NCBI RefSeq assembly: GCF_945859705.1
Contig: NC_079136.1
Coordinates: 115,875,028-115,939,027, forward strand
Length of the DNA: 64,000 bases
Origin: Episyrphus balteatus
Lineage: Eukaryota > Arthropoda > Insecta > Diptera > Syrphidae
Direction: 5' to 3'
The notes beneath the pieces are model-generated. The model worked only from the letters and a program-made list of their open reading frames with translations, made no database searches and had not been told where the DNA came from. The position numbers and the translations under genes are program-made. This document shows positions 47,557 to 59,559 of this stretch, in pieces (the stretch's first letter is position 1; every line of letters begins with the position of its first letter).

Positions 47557-48935
47557 CAACGCCTATATCTCGGAATTTTGAAGGAAATGAAAAAAAAATT
47601 TGATGCCAAAAGGTAGCGGGGACTCTAACCTACATTTGGGTACAACTCTCATCCCTGTAGGTCCACGCGTTCTCAAACCGGGAGAACTTAAAAGTAAAAA
47701 AAAAATTGGCACGATTCTGAAAAAATAGGCATGATGTGGCGGTTTAACATGGAAGGCGATTTTTTAAAAATCTGATAATGTGCAAAGCGTAGGCCCATGA
47801 CACAAGCTATCATTTGGCATCACTCCCGAAAATTGCTCTCAAGCGGTTTAGCTTCTAGGAGCCTAAAAAGATTCGGGGATTTTTCGAAAAAAAAATTTAC
47901 CCCAACTTTCAAAGGCGATTTTCTCGGAATTTTGAAAAATATCGAAAAGCCGGATTATACCACTATCGGGTAGCTGAGAATATAAGCTTTCATATGGCAC
48001 CACTCCCCTGTCTCTAGATCAAAGCGTTCGAACGTCTATATCGCGGAAATTTGAAGAAAATGAAAACAATTTTTTTGATGCCAAAGGTAGCGGGGACTCT
48101 AACCTACATTTATAGCGAAAACTATAACCTACATTTGGGTACAACTCCCATCCCTGAAGGTCCACGCGTTCTCCAACCGGGAGAACTTAAAAGTAAAAAA
48201 AAATTAGGCACGATTCTGATAAAATAGGCATGATGTGGCGGTTTAACATGGAAGGCGATTTTTTAAAAATCTGATAATGTGCAAAGCGTAGGCCCATGAC
48301 ACAAGCTATCATTGGCATCACTCCCAAAAATTGCTCTCAAGCGGTTTAGCTTCTAGGAGCCTTCAAAGATTCGGGGATTTTTCGAAAAAAAATTTTACCC
48401 CAACTTTCAAAGGCGATTTTCTCGGAATTTTGAAAAAAATCGAAAAGCCGGATTATACCACTATCGGTTAGCTGAGAATATAAGCTTTCATATGGCACCA
48501 CTTCCCTGTCTCTAGTTCAAAGCGTTCCAACGCCTATATCGCGGAATTTTGAAGAAAATGAAGAAAATGTTTTTGATGCCAAAAGGTAGAGGGGACTCTA
48601 ACCTACATTTGGGTACAACTCCCATCCCTGTAGGTCCACGCGTTCTCCAACCGGGAGAACTTAAAAGTAAAAAAAAATTAGGCACGATTCTGATAAAATA
48701 GGAATGATGTGGCGGTTTAACATGGAAGGCGATTTTTTAAAAATCTGACAATGTGCAAAGCGTAGGCCCATGACACAAGCTATCATTTGGCATCACTCCC
48801 AAAAATTGCTCTCAAGCGGTTTAGCTTCCAGGAGCGTTCAAAGATTCGGGGATTTTTCGAAAAAAAAATTTACCCCAACTTTCAAACGCGATTTTCTCGG
48901 AATTTTGAAAAAAGTCGAAAAACCGGATTGTACCG
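47557..48935 (+). repeat. Three ~480-bp tandem units, copy C
   Basis: Units start at about 47557, 48031 and 48529. The middle one has a small internal duplication around AACCTACATTTATAGC. Units 2 and 3 share CGTTCTCCAACCGGGAGAAC, which differs from unit 1, suggesting that one arose from the other by recent duplication within this copy. Confidence 0.9.
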
Positions 48936-49325
48936 GAATTTTTTTATATGATAAAAAAAGAAATATTTTACTAAAAAAATAGAAATATATTTACTATTAA
49001 AAAAAACTAAGAAAAAAGATCACGAAAAATTATTATCTGTTATATTCGCACATATCGCACATTTTATGCGCAATTCATTTACTTTCGTTAACCATATATC
49101 GTACGTTCTGAACCGCACAACATGAGTAAATTTCACAGAATAAATTGAAAACTACATGGACGCAAGGAGGATGAAAGAATTAATTTATTGTTCACTTGAT
49201 AAAAATGTAAAAAAACTAAGTGTGGATTAATTACTTCATAATAGAAATTAAAAATATCAAATTAAATTAATTTACATATAATGAGAAGTATAACTTCAGT
49301 CGCGTGTACATGTGTACACACACTC

Positions 49326-50904
49326 TTTTTTTTTCAAACGATGTAAAAATTTCCATTGTTTGGTGGTATACAATCTAATCACCAATGCACTACGAAAGCC
49401 ATACTGCCAGTCAGTAAAAAGCTTACGGTCTTCAAAGATGATGTTTATTTGAGTGATAATTATTTATCAACGTTTTTATGACAGTGGAATAAAAAGTCGT
49501 ATGTGCAATCTGTGGATATTTAAAAAGTGAAGAAGATTCGTCTTTTTTAGGAACATGTTGGATAAATGCTGTTATTCATCCACGGGAAGAAACCTTAGAT
49601 AAGGACAGATGATATATTTTGTAACATTATGTGTTATCAAATCTATGTCACCTTTGGAGAACCCCATGGCAGTCACCTAAGGTCCCCTATTATTTTAACT
49701 TCTTATAAAAGATTATTCCTTATTGCTAAGAAGTTACACATATCTTATATATGCTGATCATCTTAAGCTATTTCAGAACTATCGTGTGTCACTGACATTT
49801 AAGCTTATAAGTCTGAACTTGACAGTAAGGTATCTTAATTCTAATAGAGTATAAGGTATAGGTACGGCATCTCAAAACTACTCTCAGCACCTAGCTCATT
49901 GTATATTCATTAAAACGTACCTCCACGCCCAAAAATGAAAAAAAAAATCACTTAAATACTCACGTTAAATCGTATCCTTAAAATTCCAAATGAAAAAAAA
50001 AAAATAAAATCCTTTTAAGATAGGATACTCACCTAAAAAGAGATAAAAAGAAAGAAACACAGATTAGCAATAAACCTTTTAAGAAAGTGTAACAAAAAAT
50101 TCAATTTTTGATAAGAATCAAGGAAATCAACGACAACTGAAAGAAAAAGTTGTCGAAAAACTTCCAATTCCATCCCATCTAACAACCCCCTATCTATTGT
50201 AGTATATTTTTTATTGACAATTTAAAGAATATTACAAAAAAAAAAAAAACGAAATAAGGAAGAGGAAAACCATAAGATAGCAAAAGCCATCAGCTACCAA
50301 ATTTTTGTTGATAACCAAAGTAAATATAAAATCCAATCGAATAAAAAATCAATTTCGATGTGAATAGAAGAATGTTTCGTGTGTTTTTTACCCCAACAAG
50401 AATAGAAAAAGAGCACCGAAATAAGGTATATAAAGGTGAATTCGAGACGATAAGAGAGAGTAAAAAAAAGGACACAAATAAAATCTACACACATGAGTCT
50501 GTTTACACTGCCGATTTGTTTGATTTGCCTTGACAAACTTTTGGGTCTTTTTTTTTTTTTTTTGTTCAAGTCAAGAGACCCCCTATTGCTTCTGAGGTTT
50601 ATTCAATAGCAGGCGTCAAAATCACATAAAATTTTCATATCATCGACAAAAAAAAAATATAATAATAGGAGAGCTATAAAAATATGCAAATTAAATGTAA
50701 TATCACGCTGTCAGAAGATTAAAATAAAATGACAGATTTAAATATGTAAATGTACCTATATTTTTTTTCCTTATTTTGTTTGACAAGGTTACACGCAAAT
50801 GCTTTCATGATGAATGGAATGCGATAAGAATGTTGTTTTGTGTCAAATGAGTTAAAATATTGATGATTAGCTTTGTTGTTTATTAAGTTAACTAAGAAAT
50901 GCTA
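49326..50904. other. AT-rich DNA, no recognisable gene
   Basis: Mixed sequence with several poly(A/T) tracts. Two overlapping minus-strand ORFs near 50290-50569 (61 and 91 codons) have no domain. Confidence 0.45.
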
Positions 50905-51040
50905 TTCAATCGATGTATGTTCCTTCATAACTTCCAAGCAACTTATCATAATTTATTAAATGAGGCATTGTTAGAAGCGTCTTATTTGTCGGTTGATTTT
51001 AGGATATGAAGCGATCTCTAATATGACGATCTTTCATAAT
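50905..51040. repeat. ~130-bp dispersed repeat, third copy
   Basis: TTCATAACTTCCAAGCAACT, then TCATAATTTATTAAATGAGG and GCGTCTTATTTGTCGGTTGA. It is most similar to 37575-37700. It lies about 60 bp left of the fold-back element. Confidence 0.65.
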
Positions 51041-51100
51041 CAACAAACTATGAACTAAGAATTAAACAACCTTCAGCTGGAATACAATTTTGGTAGGTCA

Positions 51101-53025
51101 GGGCCCTATTTCACCAACTACAAGTTACAAGCACAAATTTGTAACTTGTAGATTACAAGTACAAGTTTGTACAATGGAATTCTGTTTCACAAAGTACAAA
51201 TAAGTAATTCACAAATTTGTGATTATCAAAAAAAAATTACAACTAACTTTTGAAAACCACAAGTTTGTAGAATTACCGTTTCACCAAATATATTTTTTTC
51301 TTGTAAGCAACAAGTTTATCTCACAAACTTGTAAAGCTCGTTTTATTCTTAGCGGTGACCGTTGAGTTACTTTACTCATAACGACTGAGGTTAAAATTGG
51401 TTTCAAATGAAAATTAAGTTCATATTGAATATGAAAAAAATAGGATTGCCATTTTTAAAACTTGAGCTCTTATTTGGCAACCCTATTTAAAAAGGAAAAT
51501 TGTTAAATAACTAATACTTTCATATCTTAGTAGTTTGATCAAATAAGAAAAATTTTTAAATGCCAAACAAAATTGTAAATATATATTAAGATTTTTGTAT
51601 TGCTGGATTATTTTTATATTTATTATTTTATAATGACATCCATGGATTTATAGAAGTAAAACAAAAGGTAAAATAATAATATTGTAAATAGTGAATAAAA
51701 TTAATATAATTTTAATTTAATTTTATAATAATTTAAGGAATGATCAAAGCAGAATGAATTTTTACATACTTAAGAGGCAGGTTATAGCGATCAGGGAATT
51801 TTTTAAACAGATATTTAGTGATGTTTTCATTCGATTTGAAACACAAATGCTATTTAAAGCATTTGTTTTCCATTACAAATTCAAAAAAAATATTTATTAC
51901 AAATAAAAAAAATATTGCATTAAAAAAAAACATTGATTGCAACTGAAAAAAATTGCATTAAAAAAAAATATTGCAACTGAAAAATATTTGCCTTAAAAAA
52001 ATATTTATTGCAAAAAAAAAAAATTTGCATTAAAAAAAATGTAATTGCAACTGAAAAATATTTGCATTTAAAATACAAATTGTATAGCAAATTAAAATAT
52101 ACTATAAACAAATTTTATCGCAAATAAAAATTTTTCTAATTAGAAAAAAAATCAAGGCAAAATGTGTGTGCATTAAATATTTTTTCTTAATATTCGTCGA
52201 ATTTCTTACAATTGTGGGTATCTGACCATACCTACATTAGTTATTTCAACTACCTTACTATTGAACCTTATCTAAGGCCAAAAAGTCAAAACTGTAAGGG
52301 ATTCGCAAATTTTTAAAAAATATTTAATACACACATTTTGCATTAATTTTTTTTTTAATGCAGAAAATGTTTTATTTGTAATATAATTTTTTTGTAATGC
52401 AAAATATATTTGTTTGCAATAAAAATATTATTTTCAATGCAAATATTTTTCCGTTGCAATAACATTTTTTTAAAGCAAATTTTTTATTTGCAATAAATAT
52501 TTTTTTTAATGCAAATATTTTTCAGTTGCAACAAAAATGTAATGCAATTTTTTTCATCATGAATTTTTTTTACTTGCAAAATGATTTTTTTTTTAATTTA
52601 AATGCATTTTTACAACCCTGAATAATAATAACATTGCTTTTCTAAAAATAATAATAATTGCCTTCGGCGTAAGGCCATTTTAAACACTTTAATCACTCTG
52701 AATACCGTTTTTACAAACTTGTATCAAAAATGACATACGTCTTGACTCTTGTAGAAAATTTTCACAAATAAATAGAAACTTGTAACTTTTTTTTTTTTGG
52801 TGAAACAGAAACCCACAAGAAACTTGAAAGCTCACAAATTTGTTACTTGTAAAATACAAGTTTTGGTGAAACAGAAAATGGATTTTTTCACAAATTTAAA
52901 ATTGTAGATTACAAGTACAATTTTGTGATCACAAGAAACTGGTGAAACAAAATTAATCGATTTTTTCACAAATATTGTGAAAATTACTTGTAATTACAAA
53001 TTTGTAAGTTGGTGAAATAGGGCCC
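51101..53025. mobile_element. 1.9-kb fold-back element, GGGCCCTATTTCACCAA ends
   Basis: Termini GGGCCCTATTTCACCAACT and GTTGGTGAAATAGGGCCC are inverted. Next to them on both sides are runs of ACAAATTTGT and CTTGTAATTACAAG-type sequence. A second, inner inverted repeat (51850-52186 against 52314-52610) is built of tandem TTGCAACTGAAAAATATT and TTGCATTAAAAAA units, and the arms end at CACACATTTTGC. The left arm has about 400 bp of extra non-inverted DNA. No transposase is visible. GGGCCC...TTTCACC ends recall PIF/Harbinger-like elements, but no clean TSD was found, so the superfamily is open. Confidence 0.75.
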
Positions 53026-53039
53026 AGAAATTCGCATTC

Positions 53040-53625
53040 AGTTATACCACATTTGTTTGAAGTATTCTGACTTCAAATGGTGTTAGGGCGAATAAAATTG
53101 AACTGAAAATCGTCTCTTTTTTGAAAATTTTAAAATATGAGAAGTTTTCAAAAAAGTGGTTGACTTTTATTAAAATAAAGTTTTATTCTTATTTGGAGAG
53201 TCAAAATTGTAGAATTATATTTAGAAATAAGTACTTCGCTAATTAATTAAAAATAAAATATAAAAATGGATTTTTAACTTATTTTTTTTTGGAAAGAGAT
53301 GATTTTAATGCACTTTTATTTGATTTTGAACTAAAAACACTATTAAGTATCAAAATAAAATATATTTCCAATTCGACGAGCCATAAAACGTTAAACTCTA
53401 TTGAAAAATGAGTACGTCGCTAGTGAATTAAAAAAAGCTCGAAAAGCTGGTTTTTAACAAATTTTTTTGGAAAAAGATAATTTTAATAAGTTTTAATTAG
53501 ATTTCGAACTAAAACATTATTTAGCATAAAAATACAGTCAATAGCTAATTCAATGAGTTATAAATTGTAAAAATTCATTGAGAAATGAGTACGTCGCTAA
53601 TGAATAAAAAAGAAAAACACTGTTT
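53040..53625 (+). repeat. ~178-bp satellite-like array, three units
   Basis: AAATGAGTACGTCGCTAATG followed by AATTAAAAA recurs at about 53231, 53410 and 53587, with CACTATTAAGYATCAAAAT and a TTTTAAT-ATTT-GAACT segment between. The same monomer occurs at 56180-56640 and, inverted, at 59560-60070. Confidence 0.8.
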
Positions 53626-56165
53626 TTTTCCAATTTGTTTCATTTGAACTTCTAAGATGCCTCAAATATTATTGTCTAATATCCCCTCAAAAATTTCAGC
53701 TAGAAAAAAGTTCCCAACTAACATAACATCTTCGTTTACAGTAAAAAAAAATATAAAAAACTACAAGAACGAATTTTGGTGTCGAACGAAGAACTACATA
53801 CTTGGTAATGTTCTTCTCAGATATATATTCTCATACAAAAAGCTTAAAAATTCTAAGTAGTTTGAACTATTAGTACAAGTTCCTGCAACCTATTCATCAC
53901 ATTTAAAAAGTTCCCTATTGCGTTCATTCCAAACCAACCTTTTCTTCTTATTTTAAAGAAAAAAAAAAAACCCACATCTATCATATTTTTATCTCAAAAT
54001 TCTTCTTCATATACCTTCTTCTGAGTTGAGAAAATTTATTCTGCAAGTGAAGTGCAAGATTTACAAGGTTTTCATCTTCATGGCAGACGCATTCAGGAAT
54101 CTTTTTTTTTCAAACCAAAAAAAAAAAAAAATAGAAAAAAATCCCCTGACAAAACCCTTCAAAAACTACATATTCCTCTACGTCAAAACCATCCTAGAAC
54201 CACACACACCGAAACTCATTTGAAAAACTAAATTTATTCAAAACTTTATCATTTCGTTTTAATTCCCGCATTTCCATATATCAGTTTCAGGGTGAAATAG
54301 AAAATAAAATTACAAAAAAAAAAAAAAAAAACAGAAAACTACCTACCCTACATACACTGCACATTTCCATTTCAAAAACTCTAAATATCTGTCGGCAAAA
54401 GGGGATCAAAATCCATCTTCCTTTCACCCGCAACCGTAACCACACCGAGTGCAAAAAAAAAATATGGAAAAAGAAACCACTGATATGATAGTTCAAGTGC
54501 CTTAGAGCGAAGCATAATATGCAAATTGAAGAGTGAAACCAACGATGACGGCAACGCTGCAAAAAAAAATACAAATTTTTCATCGTTCAAAAGGAATACA
54601 CTCACACACTCATATTCCACCTAAAAGTATAACAAAAAAGTAAAAAAAAAAAAAAACACCCACGTGGCCACATTAAAGTTTTTTTTTTTGGAGGAACTTT
54701 TGGGAGGTTTTTGAATATTTTTTTTGTTGTTGTTGCAAAATTTATTTGAATTTCTTAAACTCCACGCCATAGATAGGATTTTATATTTTTTTTTTGTCAG
54801 TCATTGCCTTTTATGCTTCTCTGGAACGGAACCAATTTGTAGGATGGTTATCATCATTTTTTATTTTTATGTTCCATTCGTGGTGGTAGAGTGGTAACTA
54901 GGTAGCCTGCAACCAACCTGTCTGTATGTTACATTGTCGCGAAAATGGAAGGAACAAAAATGTCCTTTCCTTTAAGATTCTCTTTTATTTTTTTTTTTAT
55001 ATGCAATGATGATGATGATGATGACTGTCATGGTGGCAATACTATCTGTGGCAGGTTGTTTAAAAATGGGGTTCACTGATCCTTTCCACCCTTTCAATTA
55101 GTCGTCCTTGTGAAAAAGTGAAAAATTGTCCCATTCTTTTCCTTGGCGTGTTGGTTCATAGGCATATTTTTTTTTTTTTTTTAAACATGTGTGGGTATTT
55201 AAAATCCCACAGGAATTTCTATGCTTGCAATGGCTTATTCGAATTAAGTCGTGTGTATATTCGCGTTGTTGGCTTTTAAGCTGAATAGAGTATGAAAAAT
55301 TCATGCAATTTATACCAGCAAACATAGAAAACCAAGCGAATTAATCCCTGAAAAAGTGAGGTTAGATGTTATTTGCTCCCTTAACGAGGGTTAAAATTAG
55401 TTGGTATGGTCTAAAGGGGAAGACTGTAAAAAACAAAAAAAAAAAAAACAGAAACAAAAAAAAAATCCATTTAAGCCAAAGTCAAATAAACAACCACACA
55501 TTTAGAGAGCCCTCTCTTCTTTTCGGTCTCTCAATCTCTCTCTATGGAATGGTTAACTTATTTTACTGCAATAAAAGCGTCTAATTCACGCTTTCACGGG
55601 AATAAGATAGGGAACCAGGCGGTGGCGGTGTAGAGAGAAGTGGAGAGTTTTGTTTTTCTTTGTGCGGTTTGTTGTATAGTTTTAAGAGCTTTAGGTTGAA
55701 TGCACAAAAATATCATTGGGGTTAAGGACTCTCTGTTATCAAATAACCAGTGTTGTGGTTTAGTTTAGGTTTTTTTTTATTTCGTTTTTTTTTTTAGTTT
55801 GACCTAAGTTTTTAGTCCTAGATAAAAATTTGTACATCAATGGACTTTTGGGTTTTAATACAAAAAAAAAAAAAAATCAAAGAAATAAATAGAATTATAT
55901 CATCCTGTTTTCACTCAGTTTTGTTAAGCTTTAAAGAGGTTCGCAAAAGAGGATTGGCGATGAATTCAGCCAATTATATTTTAAACCTTAGTGGTTTAAA
56001 AAGTCTCCATGTAAACTGTTGACCCAAATTTATTATGTAAGAGCTGATTTTTAGTTTTATTAATTAATTTGTAATACTTTGTGAAAATTGTTTCCCAGTA
56101 ATAGTTTACCTTCAAGTAAATAAAATAAATTTGTTGAATTTGTTCGAGTAAATTTTGACTCCAAT
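53626..56165. other. Mostly unique DNA; poly(A/T), ATG microsatellite, mixed stretches
   Basis: No gene supported. ATG trinucleotide repeat lies at about 55006-55022. Pyrimidine/purine-rich mixed segments occur at 54900-55080 and 55500-55660 (TCTCTCAATCTCTCTCTATG; GGCGGTGGCGGTGTAGAGAG). ORFs of 60-98 codons are dominated by F, K or simple repeats. Confidence 0.4.
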
Positions 56166-56179
56166 TTGCCTCGGAAACA

Positions 56180-56640
56180 GTTTCAAAGCATTTTTATGAA
56201 ATTTTGCACTTAAAACACTATTAAGCATCAAAATTTAGTTTGTTTCTGATTCGCGGAATCATAAATTGTAATTTTCTGTTGAGAAATAAATACGTCGCTA
56301 AAGAATTAAAAATACTTTTTAAATTGATTTTTAACTAAAGTTTTTTTTAAATAGATGATTTTATTGCATTTTAATAAGATTTGGAACCAAAAAATACTAT
56401 TAAGGATAAAAGCGTCAATAATTTTCATTTTCTATGCAGAAATAGGTACGACGACGCTAACGATAAAAAAAAATAAAATATTACATAAAATATTGTGAAA
56501 AAAGTTTATTTTTATGCATTTTAATGACATTTTGAACTAAAAACACTATTAAACATTTAAATATAGTTTGTTGTCACTTTGGGGAGACATAAATTGTCAA
56601 ATTCTATTGACAAATAAGTATGACACTAATGATTTAAAAT
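56180..56640 (+). repeat. ~165-178-bp satellite-like array, second site
   Basis: AAATACGTCGCTAAAGAATT (56287), a decayed GGTACGACGACGCTAACG (56447) and AAGTATGACACTAATGATT (56618) are about 160-170 bp apart, with AACACTATTAARCAT segments between. The same family as 53040-53625. Confidence 0.75.
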
Positions 56641-56675
56641 AATCATTTTTATCAAAAAAAAAAAAAAACAAAACA

Positions 56676-56903
56676 AAACCGACTTCTATGGATCGAAACT
56701 TGGAATTATGGTTTTCTTCTGGATTCTATAGTCAAAACTGATCAAAAATGGCACCACATTGTAGACACTAGCTTTCGAATACAAAAAGAATTATCAAAAT
56801 TAGTTCACCCAGTCCAAAGTTTAGAGGTAACTAACAATCATAAAAAAAAAATACAGACGGATTATAAAAATTGATAACCCTCTCCTTTTTGAAAGTCGGT
56901 TGA
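56676..56903. mobile_element. ~230-bp element, AACCGACTTC / GAAAGTCGGTT ends
   Basis: It starts AAAACCGACTTCTATGG and ends CTCTCCTTTTTGAAAGTCGG, TTG. The inner phrases AATTAGTTCACCCAGTC, AGAGGTAAC and the CCTCTCCTTTTTGAAAGTCGG end resemble, from memory, a short repeat widespread in arthropod genomes that ends CTCCTTTTTGAAGTCGG. A fragment of the same start lies at 21290-21315. No ORF. Confidence 0.55.
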
Positions 56904-57989
56904 AAAAATTTACTTAAGTCCAATAATTTGGAAAGATACAATTTTAATAAATTTCAATGAGATTTGGAAGTTGAAACTAAACATTATGACCCTTTAACAA
57001 CCACATAATGTTGCTGTGTACTTTTTGAACAATAAAAATAATTTTTTGAACTTTCATCATTATTTGTTCACTTGTTTTTCAGTAAAAAAAAATTCCATTA
57101 CAAAGCTCGCAACTAAGAACACTTAATCCAAGGTATGTTTGTTCTTTTTTGGAATCAGTTCTTGGCTCAAAAGACAGTTCCTAAAATTGTTGAGCTTTTC
57201 GAATTTGTTTAGTAGGAATTAAATTTAAAAAAAATAGAGTCCATTTTAACAAGAACAAGTAAACAGAAGTCCATTAGACCCTGAGCTCACACGTGTAAGC
57301 GATATTGAAATTCTTCTAAGCTCCCAATTTTTCAATTTTGTTTTTCCAATCCAATACATGACCTAAAAAAGAAATAACCGATTAAAAACAAAACATAAAA
57401 ACAAAAACCCCATCCACAAGTGATGTGTGGCGACACAAATAAAAACTTCCCTTAAATAAGACTTTTATTTTTTTATTGCTATCAATTTCATTTATTTTTT
57501 TGTTTGTAATTTTTTTTTTTCTTACAATCATTTGGCTTAATTTTCCCATTCACATTATATGTTGGTGGTTGTGCTACTGGCTGCTCCCCTTTGTTGTAGT
57601 AGGGAACAATAAATAAAATCATTTCAACAGCAAAATAAAAAAAAAAATACGAATAGAAAATATTTTCAACTCATAAATTGTCTTTTATATTCAATAATTC
57701 AATCGATTTTTTTTATAATTTTTGCTTTTTTCTGCTAGAAGGTGGCAGTTTTTTTCATATAATCAACAAAGGGAGAGTGTAAATGTGTTTTACTACTTTT
57801 GTGATAAAAGAGATAAAAAAGACATGGTAGGTTCACATACATAAGCTTCTGTTGGAAATGAAAATCAGAAAGGATATAAATACGAAAAAAAAAAAAAAAA
57901 TTGAAAGGAAAATTAAGTTGAAATTGTAAATTGTTTTCTGTTCGAATAATTGTAAAAAGTTCAAATTTTGTTTAAAACTTAAATTTTCC
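56904..57989. other. AT-rich DNA, no recognisable gene
   Basis: Poly(A/T) tracts and unremarkable sequence; nothing supported. Confidence 0.45.
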
Positions 57990-58330
57990 ACCTACAACCT
58001 TCTTCATGCAACATTCTATGTTTTACATTTTCAAGTAGATATTTCCTTTCTTAGTACTTCTATAATGTTTAATCTTTTCAACTCTCTACCATCTAAATTC
58101 TACTTAGACATTCTTTATTAATTCTATGTTTTACCATTATTCTTTCTATGTTTTATATTCTTTGATTTACTTTCTACCTTTTCCTTTCTACTTCCACCTT
58201 ATATATCTTGCATTTAACATTCTATGTTCTACATTTTACATTCAGCAGTAGTTTTTAAACCTTCTGTACCAATGCTTCTACTTTTTTCCTTCCACTTTCT
58301 ATGTTCTACGTTATACCTGTTTGTCTAACA
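57990..58330 (+). repeat. Cryptic simple repeat, pyrimidine-rich (TTCTATGTTYTAC)
   Basis: ATTCTATGTTTTAC, TTCTATGTTTTATATTC, ATTCTATGTTCTACATT and TTTCTATGTTCTAC recur in a strand that is almost free of G. It looks like slippage-derived simple DNA, not a gene. Confidence 0.65.
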
Positions 58331-59555
58331 GGCTCTTAAGCTAATAGAAATCCATTTCACCTTAATATTTATGTTATTCAACACAGCCCATTAATCAATT
58401 ATCGTTAATTCGACATGAAATTCTTGGTTCTTCGAACTCATTAGTAAAATAACATCGATTTCTCGTGAAACCATCAATAAAAATAAATCTGACATAATGG
58501 TAATCCCCATATGAATCCCATGAAAAGCCTTCGTCCATTTTCATTAAACTCTTGAGAGATAAACATTGACCCGAAATAATAATAAAAGAAAAAAAACAAA
58601 ATCTGTTTTATGACGAAAAAAATAAAGCTTGAAATCCTGCCAAAGATTGCATATTTTTTTTTTTTTTTGATTTTGGGAGAACTTCTTCATCAGACATTTT
58701 GGGGGTGGTGTGGATTTAATACCTTTAATAATATTAGCCAAAAGCATATTACAATCAGCTGCCATATCTTATATGAATCGTGTCAACAAACAAGAAAAGC
58801 AAACACAACGTTTTTTTTTTCATACCCCAGTCAATGTGTCTAATTCTAGGGTCTCCTTCCCGAAGGCATAAGACCCATCATTGCATATCTTTGACTTTTA
58901 CACAAAAAATAATACTCTTGAATCGATTGCCAAAAATGATTATCGAGGAGGTGTTGTTTTAGAAAATATAGGTTTGCCGCAATGCGGCTTAAAATATGTG
59001 TCTGAAGGGGATATCCAGATATAGATAACCGTTGTCGTACATCATATGTGCGAATAAAGTTTTTTTTATCTTAAAGGATATATGGATAGAAGAAATCGTC
59101 ATTTTTTGGCAAAGAGTATAAAGTCAAGTTAAGGTACCCAGCCAGATGATACCAAAGTTCAATGAATCGTTGACTATAAAACTGATAAAAAGGCAAGTTC
59201 AATGGTGTCACATGATATATTCGTGTTCGAGTATGTTGTCATTATTGTTATTTCTTTTGGCGGAGTTTTTTTTCTTTTTTCTTGGAAGAAATATTCCTTA
59301 ATCCTTGAATTAGCCAATATGATACTTTATATGAGTTATTTATCGGATTGACATTTTTCATACGTTTTATTTTTGTGTATTGACATAATTCTGTCAAATA
59401 AGAAAAATAAATAAAATCAAATTGCACTAATGAAACTTGTGCCAAAAATAAATAATCATAACCAGAACATCGGTGTTACGAAAAACTAAGAGAAAAAATC
59501 ATTTATCTTCTTAAAAATGGCACAACCGAAAAAAAAATTAAAACACATTAAGTTC
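58331..59555. other. AT-rich DNA, no recognisable gene
   Basis: No repeat or gene identified. Short ORFs at 58544-58962 on both strands overlap and are poly-F/K-rich. Confidence 0.4.
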
Positions 59556-59559
59556 ACAT

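Larger units (their letters stand above)
47044..49325 (+). mobile_element. Composite minisatellite-bearing element, copy C
   Basis: The same family and orientation as copy A. It begins TGAAGTTATACTTCTTATGG after a T run and ends GAGAAGTATAACTTCAGTCG, GTGTACATGTGTACAC, CACACTC before a T run. It has three ~480-bp units instead of two and a long ~14-bp minisatellite. It lacks the second AGCTC array and neighbouring sequence; the deletion joins CTGTTATATTCGCACATATC. It has no MITE or hAT insertion, so it confirms the empty sites. No transposase. Confidence 0.9.

Noticed and set aside
48770..48982. Recurring ORF starting MTQAIIWHHSQK (also 12959-13141 and 36101-36283)
   Set aside because: It lies in the ~480-bp tandem unit. 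Frames after the first ~25 codons differ between copies through indels, so conservation is of DNA repeat, not protein.
54287..54583. 98-codon minus-strand ORF with apparent hydrophobic segments
   Set aside because: Hydrophobicity comes from poly(T) runs; an overlapping ORF in another frame has the same property.
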